DNA of 64,000 bases from NCBI GenBank assembly GCA_900491605.1, contig UESW01004240.1, positions 166,349-230,348 of the forward strand, in the 5' to 3' direction. Source of the stretch: Calamus simplicifolius. Taxonomy: Eukaryota; Streptophyta; Magnoliopsida; Arecales; Arecaceae. This document shows positions 15,901 through 26,900 of the stretch, piece by piece (position 1 is the stretch's first letter; the number at the start of each line of letters is the position of its first letter). A program made the translations under genes and the position numbers. The notes beneath the pieces are model-generated. The model was not told the origin of the DNA. It worked only from the letters and a program-made list of their open reading frames with translations, and ran no database searches.

Positions 15901-17713
15901 AAGATAGAATTAGAAATAAACATATAAGATAAATGATAGGAGTATCTTCAATTGAAGATAAAATGAGAGAAAATCGAGTACGATGGTTTGGACATATACA
16001 ACGAAGACCTTTACATCTCCAATTAGAAAGAATGATCTTTTAATAATTCATGGTAAGGATAGGGGTAGGGGTAGACTTAAACTAACATGAACAGAAATAA
16101 TTAAAAAAGATATAGCTATTTGTAATCTGAATGTTGACTTAGTCCTGAATAGAGCAGAGTGGAGGAAGCAAATTCATGTAGCCGACCCCATGTAGTTGGG
16201 AAAAGGCTTATATGAGTTGAGTTGAGTTGTATGAGATAAAGTAACGGAAGAAAGAGATGTGTTCAACAATTTTCTGATCAAGAGAATGTTGTTCAAATAT
16301 AAATTGGAAGAGCCTTAATGAGTAATTAAATCTAATAGATAAATCTAAATTCAGTTCCCTATAAATTTTTTGAATGTATCATGTTCTAGCAAATGAATGC
16401 TGTCCTGATACTATTTTGGAAGATGTTATCAATATAATGGTGGTGAAGAATCTGTTTATGGCAAGCAATTTGATTGTTAGATTGTGTAGATGATTTTAGC
16501 CATTCATCATTTTGTTTATGATCAGCCAATTAGATGAAACAAATAGACGAACAACAAAGAAATAAGAAACCTAATGTAGATCATTTTTTCTTCAGTTGAA
16601 TCGTTCAGACCTAGCTCTTAGATCTGTCCTCCATACTCTTCATTACATCTAGATTGTCGTAAATCTCACTCTTCTTCCAAATATATAGGAATTCTTATTG
16701 CAGATCTTCAACAACTAGATCTATGGAATTGAGCTCATTTCACGTGATGTTGGATACTTCAATAAGAAGGGATAATGGTTTCTGATATACATGAATTAAG
16801 TAATAATTTTAATTCAGACCAAAGAAAGAGAGAAAATCAGAGAGAGAGAGAGCGGTAAGGTTGAGTCTTTGATCCAGAGGAAGAATAGCAAAAATAGAAT
16901 TGTAATCATGCTAAAGAGGAAAAAGGAACTTTTATTCCAGGAAAGTTCATACTCCTAAATTATAAAATCCATAAACCTTCTTTTGACAGATTCATGGTTA
17001 GCCTATGCGATCTCTATTTTTTTTTTTTTTTTTAAATAGCTATCATTTTCTGATTCATTGTTTTAGAAATCATTGATCTGATTAGATCATAATAGCATGG
17101 AGCCCAGAGCGGAGGGACCCAAGGAAGAAAGAAAGAGACTCTGAAATATCTTTCCTAATTATATAAACAGCAACTTGATTTGTTCAGCCCTTTTTAAAAG
17201 GTAGTTTTTGGAATTTATAAATACAAAATAAAGAAAATTAGAAAGGAAAAGTATATTTGAACACCTGAAAACTTCTTTTTACAATTGAAAATATATTATA
17301 GCACAACAATTTTTTAAAAAAATGATACTTGAATTTAAGCCAAAAGCTGCAGCTATGTCCCGCTTATTATGGTATAGGCCTTTCTGGGCTTGATGACATG
17401 GTCAGATAAGAGGTGCAATGGTGAAACAAGTAAGACAATGGCTTATGCCTGTAGAGGATTTGATGCCAGCAAGTAGAGGCAAGCCTGGATCGAAGGACGG
17501 ATATACCTTAACAAGCCTTCTCCATTATACTACCTTGATGCATGCGTAAAATATTTCAACCCATGTACTTATATTATTATCTTACTATTTTTCATTTGAT
17601 ATTAGCTAGTCCACTTTTTGCAGTCTCTCTATTTTCTCTGGGTATGTTCAGGACCTGATGATGATCGGCCTGATTTGTTTCTTGCAGAAGGAAGGATGAC
17701 TTGGAGTGCTTGA
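658..17713 (+). CDS. EDA2: EDA2-like serine carboxypeptidase (peptidase S28), 3' part, seven exons
   Basis: Exons read as 658-769, 916-1012, 6492-6586, 10342-10416, 13279-13362, 13691-13789 and 17652-17713; splice phases match at every junction and the introns are GT-AG. The gene starts left of the window. The S28 family (thymus-specific serine protease and prolyl carboxypeptidase relatives) cleaves after proline and usually enters the secretory pathway. Family signatures seen are YVKDYYLGRFG and RLWWFQVCTEVAYFQ in the first two exons, GSQDPW in exon 4, which should hold the catalytic Asp, and CHNCGHGTDLRGCPQSP in exon 5, which should hold the catalytic His. The nucleophilic Ser exon lies outside the window. 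The end matches plant EDA2 proteins (VRQQIIEHIDLWLS). The last exon adds only about 20 codons after a 3.9-kb intron. Without that splice, translation would stop a few codons after 13789, so the C-terminus is the least certain part. TE remnants fill the large introns. Confidence 0.87.
1100..1143. repeat. (TA)n(GT)n compound microsatellite
   Basis: About eight TA units run directly into about fourteen GT units inside an intron. It is simple sequence and likely to vary in length. Confidence 0.95.
1661..4335 (-). mobile_element. Degenerate RTE-type non-LTR retrotransposon (LINE)
   Basis: Read on the - strand, the start near 4330 resembles the RTE endonuclease opening (a broken version of ATWNVGTLTSKSMELVDIM). 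Reverse-transcriptase pieces follow at 2506-2291 (LWYMLFVNDIVLIDE, with the catalytic YADD motif diverged to FVND in this frame). The C-terminal region is at 2048-1773 (MLRWICGKT, RIKNKHIREMIGVAPIEDKM, WFGYIQRRP, GRGRPKLTW), which is typical of RTE-clade ORFs. Frameshifts and stops occur throughout, so it is dead. The 3' end is a short (GAGTT)n tail at 1661-1675 on the opposite strand. It sits antisense in an EDA2 intron. Confidence 0.85.
5727..6155. repeat. Possible hAT-type MITE
   Basis: The left edge reads TAAGGGTGGCAACT and the reverse complement of the right edge reads ATAGGGGCAACT, resembling the TAGGGGTGGCAA ends of some non-autonomous hAT elements. The interior is rich in GGTT/GACC words. 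I could not find a convincing 8-bp target duplication. The open frame across it (5974-6162) has no recognisable protein. Confidence 0.35.
7300..7910. repeat. GGTACC-rich dispersed repeat block
   Basis: Words such as GGTACC, GGTACGGTT, TGGTACAAGG and CCGGTAC recur in both orientations over about 600 bp. The same vocabulary reappears at 9595-9790, so these are probably two diverged copies of one dispersed intergenic or intronic repeat. No coding content is seen. Confidence 0.55.
7949..8443. repeat. MITE-like element with CATTTGGTTGGC inverted ends
   Basis: CATTTGGTTGGC at 7958-7969 is matched by its exact reverse complement GCCAACCAAATG at 8425-8436, bounding about 480 bp. An internal copy (TGTTTGGTTGGCTACC) lies near 8013. 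The frames inside show no transposase. The target duplication was not resolved, so the superfamily is open. Confidence 0.5.
9595..9795. repeat. Second GGTACC-rich repeat block
   Basis: It is dense in GTACC, GGTAC and ACCGTACC words, like the 7.3-7.9 kb block. The open frames across it on both strands follow from this composition, not from a gene. Confidence 0.5.
9946..9981. repeat. (GA)n microsatellite
   Basis: About 18 GA units in an EDA2 intron, just after an alternating purine-pyrimidine stretch (tatgcgcgtgcgtgcacacg). Confidence 0.95.
10417..13278 (+). other. Intron of the EDA2-like gene
   Basis: This 2.9-kb intron lies between the exon with GSQDPW and the exon with CHNCGHG. Nothing codable is seen. 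A possible MITE occupies about 12.55-12.98 kb. Confidence 0.7.
12563..12980. repeat. Possible MITE with GGTTTGTTTGGTTTT-type ends
   Basis: The left edge TAAGGGTTTGTTTGGTTTTGAGAA resembles the reverse complement of the right edge (TTAGGTTGTGCTTGGTCTTCGAAA) with several mismatches. The interior is A-rich with repeated GAAAACA/TTTTC words. The target duplication is not clear. Confidence 0.4.
13790..17651 (+). other. Last intron of the EDA2-like gene
   Basis: This 3.9-kb intron precedes a very small terminal coding exon. It contains a 5'-truncated RTE LINE copy and short A/T and GA tracts. No other gene is supported. Confidence 0.6.
15869..16230 (+). mobile_element. 5'-truncated RTE LINE fragment
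   Basis: From ATGTTAAGATGGATATGTG onward the sequence matches the last ~400 bases of the RTE copy at 1661-4335, read on the opposite strand. The match covers the region coding for MLRWICGKT...GVAPIEDKM and WFGHIQRRP and the 3'UTR words GCCGACCCCATGTAGTTGGG. It ends in the same (GAGTT)n tail at 16213-16230. A 5' truncation plus a short tandem tail is the usual product of target-primed reverse transcription. Confidence 0.88.
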
Positions 17714-19277
17714 CTGCTCTCATAATTCAAGTGTATCCCATAAGCCTTATTCTTCATATTGCAATAAATTGAGCTAGACGAAGGATATATTTGTTAATTA
17801 TGCCACATAAAAAACATATATCCAAGTGGCTGATGACAAACTTAATAAAAAATTACAACAATTTATCTATTTTCAGAATTCTTCTTAGCTTGCAAAAAGT
17901 CTAAAATCGCCTGACCATGTAATTATGTTATGGGTAAAGGTTTATTTGCATAACAACTTTACTGTAGACTTTGATTTATTAATGGTATTTAGCCTGCAAT
18001 GTATCTTGGCTCTTTTCAGGTCACTGCAATATTATATTACTGTCTGGAATGCTAATTAAAATTGTCAAACTTAAAGAAAACAAAATAAGGATAGGGAACG
18101 GCAGTTATAGATGGTTGAGATCATCAGCAATTGCGGGTGTAGTGGACATTGGGGATGGTGGACGACAGTGAAGATGAAGATGGTAGATGGTGGTCAGTGG
18201 CTGTAGGGATTATAAAGGTTCTGGTAGATGATAGTAGAAATTGTTAGAGATTGATGACCATGATGGATAATGATGGACAATGATGGTATCATTGATATTA
18301 GTGGATGGTGGTGAGGATTACCTATTGTGGTGGGAAGTGGTGAAAATTGAAGGGGGAGGTGAGCAATGGTGGAGATTGACGACAACGGTGGATAGCTGAA
18401 ATTAATAGATGGCAAAGGGGATCGCAAGTGATGGTAGATGGTCATAAAGATCAGAGCAATAACAAATGATAGTGAAAATTAATGATAATGGTGGATGATG
18501 ATAAGGATGACTAGCAGTGGTAGACGGCGGAAGAGAAGAGAGCCACGAGAGGTTATTTAACTTTATTTCGCTAAAAATTAAGAAGCTTTCAAAGATCTAG
18601 AAATTCACTTGTACAAGTGAAAAGGTCATAATTTTTGCATACTTCCAAGATGAAATTGGGATGCTAGATCCCAACAATCTCACCATGGGGTATCAACGCT
18701 ATCTGAGCAGTGTGATTTGCACTTTGTTTCAATGATTCTTCTTTTGATACATCTCCTCGTCTCTACTCTCATGACTTGCCTTTTTTCACGGTCTAGAAAA
18801 GCAATCGGTCCACCCACCAAACATCAGAACCAAATATTATTCCCGCATGATCCAGCACCCGTCATTTTGAGCTTGAAGTTTGTTATGGTTCTGCTGCTCT
18901 CTACCCGGCTATGCTCCCAGCCATATAAACAAAGGCTGGCACACACCTACAACTTTCAGAATCGAATGGCTTCCTACTAGTGATTTGGGATGGGGTTTTT
19001 GTACTCTGAAGACTGCATCTAGTTAATCATTTTGATCCATCTAAAAGCTATATTTCATAAAACAATGCAACTTTTATAACACTACAGTTCTTTGTTGCTA
19101 GCATTTGTTACATCATGGCAATTATATACGAATACTACATGGCCTCACTACTACGTAGTATCTGAAGGAGCTGGCGGTGAACAAAAATAGCCTTCGATGC
19201 CTATGTAGTATAAGCAGAGAGTGAAGTCTAATTCTGCTTAAGTCTGTTAAAAGAGGGAAAGAAGAGATCGTGCAAGC
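17714..19277. other. Intergenic region between the EDA2-like and aldolase genes (convergent 3' ends)
   Basis: The two genes converge here. 18110-18560 is a degenerate GATGGTGG/GGTGATGA-rich tract whose open frame on the - strand (18445-18194) follows from composition. 18590-19260 shows no gene I recognise; it probably includes the aldolase 3'UTR next to 19278. Confidence 0.6.
18110..18560. repeat. Degenerate GATGGTGG-type minisatellite
   Basis: Irregular tandem words GATGGTGG, GGTGATGA and GATAATGGTGG run for about 450 bp, strongly G/A/T-biased on this strand. No regular period could be fixed by eye. Confidence 0.6.
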
Positions 19278-20939
19278 TTAGTAGGTGTAACCCTTAACAA
19301 ACATCCCTTGTTTGGACTCCTCTGACTCGCCCTCGCCGGTGTACTTCCCGAGCTGTGCGAGGGAGTTGGCCTTGGCACGCACCAGCAGTACCTCCTGAGC
19401 TGCCTTCACGTTCTCGGGCCGTCCTCCCCATGTCTTCAGGCAGGTGTTCTGAAGGGCTCTTGCATAAGAGAAGGAGACATGCCATGGGTTGGAGCTCTGG
19501 TTCATGGCGTTGAGGTTCAGGGTGGCCTCCACCTCCGATTGCCCGCCTGACAGAAACTGGCATCCACAGTCATCCAGTTGCGTTATGATCCCAAAGACAT
19601 GCAATAAATGTTCAAAGACTTGGCTTTTTGGATGAGTGGACACTTGCCATGATTCCGGGGACAGCAGGAGGAATCCTCCGGTGGAGGAGCTTGAGGGTGT
19701 ATCCTGCAACCTGCTCCGGCGTGGCCTTCTCCTTGCACTCTGCTCCAGGAGTGACCATGCTGGGTTTGAGGAGGATCCCTTCAAACATCACGTTGTTCTC
19801 CACCATGTAGTAGAAGACCTCAGCCCATACCTTCTGCGCCACCTCGAAGGTGCGTTCGATGCCATGGTCACCATCCAGCAGGATCTCTGGCTCCACAATT
19901 GGGACGAGGCCATTGTCCTGCCAATGAAGTCCATTCCATGCAAAGCTCACACGCAGAGCATGATGCATAAGGGACTGGATGGAAGAATTCTACTAGCTAG
20001 TAGATAACCTGTGCGATGGCGGCGTAGCGAGCAAGACCCCAGGCAGCTTCCTTCACGGCGAGGGCCGAAGGACCATTTGGAATGCTCACCACAGTTCGCC
20101 TATTCATACAAAAATAGATTTATGCATAGCTTTGTATGGACGAGGAGAGGATGATGCGATGCGAGTTCTTACCATTTGGCAAAGCGAGCACCTTGCTGGT
20201 AGTAAGCAGCAGTGCGTGACGCGAGCCCGTCAAGACCTTGGCACCAAGATTCATCATTCGAGCCAGCAAGAGGCACCAGACCCTGGAATCAGAGATCCAA
20301 AACCACTGAATCTTTTGAAAACTTTCATGTTATGATCCTGTTAAGAGTTCTTTGATCGATTGGTGAATTGGTCGCTTACCTTGTCGACCTTGATGCCCGG
20401 GACGATGTTCTGAGAGACGAGGACGTCGACCATCTTCTTGCCTTCAGTGGTGGATTGGTAGAGCGTCTCCTCGAAAGGATGGCACCGGAGATGTAGTTGC
20501 CGAGACCAGGGGCAGTGACAAGCAGAGTCCGGTAGGCCTGGCGGTTGGCCTCGGTGTTCTCCAGGCCGATGGATGCCAGTCTCTTCCCACAAGTCGCGTT
20601 AGACTCGTCCATGGCCAGGATGCCACGCCCCGGCGAGGCAATGGTTTTCTAAGCCATTCAATGGAGCAGTATAAAATTATTAGAACGAGGATAGATGCTA
20701 GCTTGCTGCCAGAGCGAGCGAAACAGAGTTTGTGGTGCAAATATCTGGGTGTTTGATGATATGCATACCGCTGTCTTCACGAGCTCATCGGCGTAGGAGG
20801 TGGCGGCTCGCACGGTGAGGGTGGTGGCAGGGTGGGATCGGACGGCAACGGAGGCAGAGGGATGGCGAAGGGACTGGCCCTTCACCCACTCCGACTTGTC
20901 GATGACCGGAGAGGACTTGAAGAGCGATGCCGATGCCAT
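19278..20939 (-). CDS. FBA: Chloroplast class I fructose-bisphosphate aldolase, six exons, one frameshift
   Basis: The enzyme interconverts fructose-1,6-bisphosphate with the two triose phosphates (and sedoheptulose-bisphosphate) in the plastid Calvin cycle. Exons on the - strand are 20939-20769, 20648-20380, 20282-20173, 20099-20009, 19917-19648 and 19556-19278. The first ~45 residues are Ser/Ala/Arg-rich, as in a transit peptide. Family blocks follow: GRGILAMDESNATCGKRLAS, VPGIKVDKGLVPLAGSNDES, LVPIVEPEILLDGDH, GILLKPSMVTPG (Schiff-base Lys) and the C-terminal Tyr (GYTY). With exon 2 repaired by one base the protein is about 396 aa, the normal plastid length. Two oddities stand out. One base is missing near 20475, between GNYISGAIL and FEETLYQ. 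The intron at 19647-19557 starts GCAAGT instead of GT. Everything else is intact, so the missing base may be an assembly error; otherwise the allele is null. Confidence 0.93.
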
Positions 20940-20986
20940 TGAAGTATTGGAGAGAAAGTTAGAGCTCTTTCACTTGCACTCTGGAA

Positions 20987-20994
20987 GTATATAG
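20987..20994 (-). promoter_or_regulatory. Probable TATA box of the aldolase gene
   Basis: CTATATAC on the - strand, about 50 bases upstream of the aldolase ATG at 20939, would give a very short 5' leader. A long (GA)n tract lies a further 35-75 bases upstream. The position suits a TATA element, but no transcript start is known. Confidence 0.5.
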
Positions 20995-21027
20995 TGCGTG
21001 GAAGGCAAAGAGCCTCTGCTGCTGCTA

Positions 21028-21028
<1 letters not shown>

Positions 21029-21068
<40 letters not shown>
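21029..21068. repeat. (TC)n microsatellite in the aldolase upstream region
   Basis: About 19 TC units ((GA)n on the gene strand) lie about 90-130 bases before the aldolase ATG. GAGA tracts are common near plant core promoters and vary in length. Confidence 0.95.
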
Positions 21069-21070
<2 letters not shown>

Positions 21071-23917
21071 GTGAACGAACGCAAAAGCATGAGTCTCTGT
21101 TTGTGCTGCTCCTCTTGATTTATAATCAAGGCTGTTGCCAAGAGATGGGCCATTTGAGGCTAATATGTAATGGCAAATGGGTGATCGCCACGTTGGTGAT
21201 GGCTCATCCGTGCCAGGTAGCAGACAAGCATTGGAAGGTGGGAGATTGCGAGTGCCCGTTGTGGGGTGTGAATGTGTGGATTCCGTTCTCTTTCTTCTGT
21301 GCCGTTTCCTGTGTTCAGCTGAAATTTTTATTGGAAACAAAATGTTCATATTAAAAATTATGATATCTGAACCAGTTAAGGTCGAGTAACCGATCAGAAC
21401 TACGTATTTCTTATTCCATAACGGACTGATGATTTAGCTGGCAGTGGAATCATGGACCTTATAAGCTTTTCGTTCAGCTTTGGCATTCTGACTGGTTGAC
21501 AGCAGTAGCGGCAGCAATTAAACATTCTCCATTCGTATTGATCGGATCAAACAGGCACTGGATTCCATGAAAAAGCTCATGACATTCTATTGTCAAGCTC
21601 ATGCCAATCTCCTCATAGACTATCTCAACATTCCTTTTCTTCGGAATCTAACAACCGGATAACCTGAATCATATGGACCGTTTACTTTTAACCACTTGAA
21701 TTAGGTCCGGAGTGTCCAAGGCCAGGCCGAACGCATGAGGAGATTTTTTCTAAACCAGAGGACGTGGAAGCAGGGATCCCGCTCCGTTGTTTTGGAAGCT
21801 TTCAGGCTAGTAGTGTGAGGTGCTTAATTTTTGCCACCATATTAATTTCTCAATTATTCGTGATGCTTTGGCTTGGCCCCAGCTGGAGATCTTCGTGTTA
21901 ACGGTCCGAGCATTGCCAGATGTCAACACTGGTGGCCCTTATGACACGTGGGAGAGTTGAATCCCGGAGGACTTCATGGCTCTAGACCTAGATTTTAGCG
22001 GATCTAGGACCCCCTTGTCCTCGTTCCTATACATCTCGGGCCAGACGTAGACTCGTGCAAAAAAATTGGCCGCTTGGACCAAGGGATTCATCCAAGTGGA
22101 ACGATCGTGTGGAAAGCAACGCTAATAACCACAACCATAAAATTCGAGCTTCACAAACCCGCATCAAAGGTTCCACGGAGATATTTAGATGCTGTGCTAA
22201 CAAAGCTTTATATTAAATAAGCTAGCGCAAGTAGGGGTGTACTTGGAGTTCGGATGTAACTTGGGCCGAATTCAATTTGAATTCGATCGGTTCGTCGAAC
22301 CTGATTTACAACGGTGTTTAAATTCATGTTTGCCCAACTCGAACCCGAAAGATTCATATTTAACTCGGCTCGATTTGCAATTGATCAGGTTCGAATTGAC
22401 CGTAATCCGAATTCGAATAACTCGAACCGAGGTTATCCGAACGCAAGGTAGTTTTCACACCAGATTTTTTGGGACGTTGAGGGCGTCAGTCGAATCGAAC
22501 GAGATGGCCAACTTGATGGCAAGAAAAGCAAGGCCGTCGATCGTAGGCAAGAAAAGAAACAAACATAAAAACGGATCCTGCATATTTCGTTTCACTTCCC
22601 GCCTTCTCTTCTTTATTCACGGCACTTTTTCTCTTCTTTGTTTAGTAAACTTTTTTTTAATACAATGTTAAAGCCTAAGTCCAGCTTATGCATTCGGCAA
22701 GGATTTTATTTTTTCGTCTTGGATCCATAATTAGTGTTTATTTATTAAAAAAAATATTTTATTTTATTTTTTCATCATCTAAATTTCAATCCGAAACTCA
22801 ATCCGAATCCGATTTTTAAAAATAAGGTTAGATTGAGGTTTTACAAATAGGGTTAGATTAGAATTGATATTTTACAAATAGGTTAGAATTAGGATTGAGA
22901 AAAAATCGAAGCTTATGAGCCGTTGCAGTGCAAGGGCATCTTTCTTGGGTGACCACAGGAAGGAGGTCTTACAGTCCCTGTACAGTTGGCCAGGCCTACA
23001 TAAACCCTGCATGGATTGCCTTCGTCCAAGGGGAAGAGAAGAATTAACATAGAATCAAGGGCACTCTACTACTACCTTTGTCCAGGGGTACCCAGCAGGG
23101 AATAAAAGACAAAAAGTGTTAAGGTTGCTAAATCGTCTAATATGCACGTATGCAACTCTAATTGCTCGGTTGTACGTGTTGTTCGATATGCAACGTATGT
23201 AGATGGTCTCCGTATATTTCACCATCTCCCCAGAATAAAATCCCCATTAAGTGTAGAAATTAATAAAGCAAATAAGAAACCACGTTATGTCCTTTTTATA
23301 CCTCAATACAAAACCAGATATCCACAAATATACAAAACGATCAATAAATAGGATATATACCCTCTATAAATCATTCCCAATGTTCAAGCAATCTAATTAA
23401 TTCCATATATCGGCAGCTAGAAACCCAGATGTATTCAATATAACACGACTAAGTCAACAAGAATGACGAACGATATTAAGATTGCTCTTATAAATACAAT
23501 TCTGCACAAAGTTCAGAGATTTTTTTTTTTTGGTTTGCCAGCGAGGATACTGGTTTTATTTTGTTCTGGCATGTTGCAAAGAGAAACAAAGAGAACCGAC
23601 GAGTCCACAGTCAGATAATTCCATGATGAAGAATAATCTGCCCAAAGCACAATGATCCAATGTGTTCACAGAAATCGAAGGCTACATTATAAAATGGCTG
23701 CATTCCTATCAATTCACATGTAGCAGTCGCTGCACACTATTAACAGCAAATAATACCATTCTTCTTCCTCTATTTCTTCTCCAAAAATAAATCATCATCC
23801 GATTTTTAAAATACCAATAAAACATGAAAAATGCCACATTTGGGGAAAGCCATGGTAGCAGTCAGGATAATTTGCTTTGCCCACTTCAAGAATAAGGATT
23901 TAATGGAATAAAAATTT
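21069..23917. other. Intergenic region upstream of aldolase and downstream of CPP1
   Basis: The first few hundred bases should hold the aldolase promoter; GCCACGTTGG at 21188-21197 contains a CACGT core. At 22231 a block opens with TAGGGGTGTACTTGG followed by AATTCGAA-rich palindromic words to about 22440, resembling one end of a hAT-like repeat; no partner end was found. 22740-22900 repeats AATAGGGTTAGATTAG-like words. No gene is supported. Confidence 0.5.
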
Positions 23918-26900
23918 CTACTTCAGGTAAGTAGAAGACACCCATAGAAGTATGTAGCTTATCAGAGAAGTGCTGACTTCCAAACTCCTTGGACCCTGAA
24001 GTAGAGGTGGAATGACAGAGACCATCAAGAAGGTGCCCAGCAACCATGAACCAAAGAAAGCCCCAATCCTGAACGATACCCGCAACATCAGCTTTACGAG
24101 ATGGAACTCTTAAAACAATAACAAAAGAAAATGAATCACAGTTGAATGACATAACCATTTCAGCATTTCTATGGAATCTTGATCTAGCATTTCTATGGAA
24201 TCTTGATCTAGCTAGGAGCCTAAATCCGCCAAAGTGATTCAAGGTAATAGATTCCTGCGTCTCAAGTAACTTCCCAGTGGCAGAAAAGATATTATTTACT
24301 TAAAAATCAGCAAATCAGCATATCCATCTTTAAGTTGCAGTGGAGAATCCCTTCAACTTAAACATATAATAAGAAGATTTTTCTCCTTGAAAAAAAGAAA
24401 AGCTACAAAGAAATATATATTGAAGACAAAAGCAAAAAACTGCTCCTCTTTTTTTTTCTTATAAATGACAAAGCGTAATTGCACAGTCTCATCCTAAATG
24501 TGATCCACCATATTAGCTTGAAGAGACTGATAACATACTAGTCCATTCCATGCCTTATATCTAAAGATTCAATAACTCTATTGGCCACTTTGCAAGATAT
24601 TTTAATTTCATTACATCAACTCTCCAAATCCGTAGGCATTATTCTCTGTCAATTTTGGACAACCTATTCCACAGAATCTGAACATTTTTATCAAAGTTTG
24701 GCCAACAGTGAAAGTGATCTGTTCTTGACTACAACATTTCTTTAAATCTGGTCTTCTGTCTGAGGGAAGGAACATTAATGATACTGATCTCACTTTAATG
24801 TTTACAAACTCCAAACAGTTGCAGATCATTACAGATAAGCCCTAATGATGGCTAGACGTCATAAAATAATGCTTATGAAAATGATAAAATTTGGCATTTA
24901 ATTAAAGAGTAACAAATTAAGGATAATCTGCTATCTGCATCTGGGTTAGTGCACTCAATACACCACGATGGCATGTTGTAATGCAACATGGAGAAAGCTT
25001 ATAAATGAATGAAGTGGAACTGTGGAACCTAATAGCCTGCAGCTAGGAGATTGATAATAATATACCTGTTTAAATTGCATACAGAGAGGCTCCTGTGTGA
25101 TGAGGTGGCAGTCTATCACTATGCATGAATCCAGCCAATACCTAACTAAATGAGACCCAGCATGGGCCAAAGTACAGACTGTAAATCAGGTATGCGACCC
25201 ATACCAAAACTTAACTCCAGGTTGGCTGAGTCCAAACCCAACATCAATTTGAAAAGCCAGGATAGAACTAGAAGATTTTTTTTTTAAAAAAAAATATAAC
25301 CCCTTGAATTTATATCCTTTTGACTTATCACATGAAGACGTCATATTCCAGTTTATATTATAGACCCATAGCAATTTATAGTCAAATCTCCATATATGTG
25401 AATTGAATAAGCAAATAATTAAATAGAAACTATGCAGTTTTCAGTCATCTGAAACAGGTTGTCCTTTAAGTCATTTCTTTTTTCATTGATAATTGCAGGT
25501 TGATATGCAAAGAAAGCATTCTGACCTCTATGATATAACATGATGAGGTATTGTCACATTTTGGGATAGCATGTTATCCCCTCGTGACATTTGCCATTAC
25601 CAGCAGGGAACCCTTAAAAGGCACTGAAATTTCATAAAATGCTTATGCTATAACCATTTTTATGTATATTTACATGCAAGGCCCACTATCCATGATCCAA
25701 AGAAAATGTTTCACAAGTATAAGTTGCTGAACGTGCACAATTGTGCTATCAACTGTTCTTGAGGGAAACACTAATGCAAACAAACAGGGGACTCACTAAA
25801 GATATCATTCATAGGAATGCTCCATATTTAGTGAATTTGAGTGGTCTTAAATGCAACAGTGTGTGTGGCCACGAAGCAAGAACTAAAATTTATAAGTGTA
25901 CAGGAGAAAGTATAATTATACCCATATAAGAAGGCTCGGAGTCGACCTTAAGCCTTTGGTATATGAAATATATGGTTACGATAAGAGAAATGGCCACTTG
26001 GAGTGTTGGTCCTTCTTCCGTTGGAAATAGAGCAGTGAGTATCCCTAGAACGATGAATGCACTGGCTGTCTTTAAAATGACATTTGTGGATGGAACTTCA
26101 AACCTGCTTGCAATGACCTTGACAACACGTGATTGAGTAACTTCCCTTACTTTTTTCTTGATGTTGATTTTTGGGTTCTTCCTTTCAAGAAAGCTCTGCA
26201 TTATGATTTTGTCATGAGCCAATTCGATTGCATCAACACTTGGTTTATGTCCAGCATATTTATTAATCAAAAAGTTCCTGGCAGCTTGAATTTCTTCTTC
26301 AGATGCTTCCCTGCTAATCCCAAGCCGTTTGTACGGATCCTTCACATGAATCCTGGGAAAGATAGCTGAATCAATGAAGAAAGATCAGGAAAGAAATTAA
26401 GAGTTTGATGAAAGGACACAGTAGCCATTAAATCAAAATTGTAATGTTCACAAGGAACGTTAACATAGGCTGAATAATGTCATGCAGCAGCAGCAGCTGA
26501 TCAAATGCAATCATGGTTAATTGATTTTGGAGAAGAATTTTGGGGAGGAAATAAACAAAAGCAGCTTGATACACAGTGTAACAATTGCAAAAGGCTACTT
26601 GCTACAGAATACATAATGAACAGAATTCTTGGCTTACATTTATACTGATTACTGAAGACCACGTTGATTGCATATCGAAATCAAATCTGGTTGAATTTTT
26701 AGATAGAAAATAGGATTTATTTCCACAATTAATTCTGGGCAATGCCATCTAAAAACCTAGCTTGTTGAACTCTTTTTATTTTTAGCTATATTTCATTGAT
26801 GTCTTCTGCGACTCCACCTAATCAATAAATTTTCTGGAGTGCAATCAACTCTGAAGCTTATAAGCCCCAGGTGGATACCCAGCAGACCATGTCAGTGAGA

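Noticed and set aside
18194..18445. 83-codon His/Pro/Ser-rich frame
   Set aside because: It follows from the GATGGTGG-type low-complexity tract on the other strand.
19278..19784. A single 168-codon aldolase frame
   Set aside because: Only its last ~92 codons match aldolase; the first part is intron read in frame plus the wrong frame of exon 5. The GC-AG intron explains it.
20882..21349. 155-codon frame upstream of the aldolase start
   Set aside because: It runs through the (GA)n tract and the TATA region in another frame; it is leader/promoter sequence.
25601..25623. 23-base CPP1 microexon candidate
   Set aside because: It has good splice borders and fits the phase, but its residues (CLLRVPC) do not resemble the family segment. 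Kept only as a test target.
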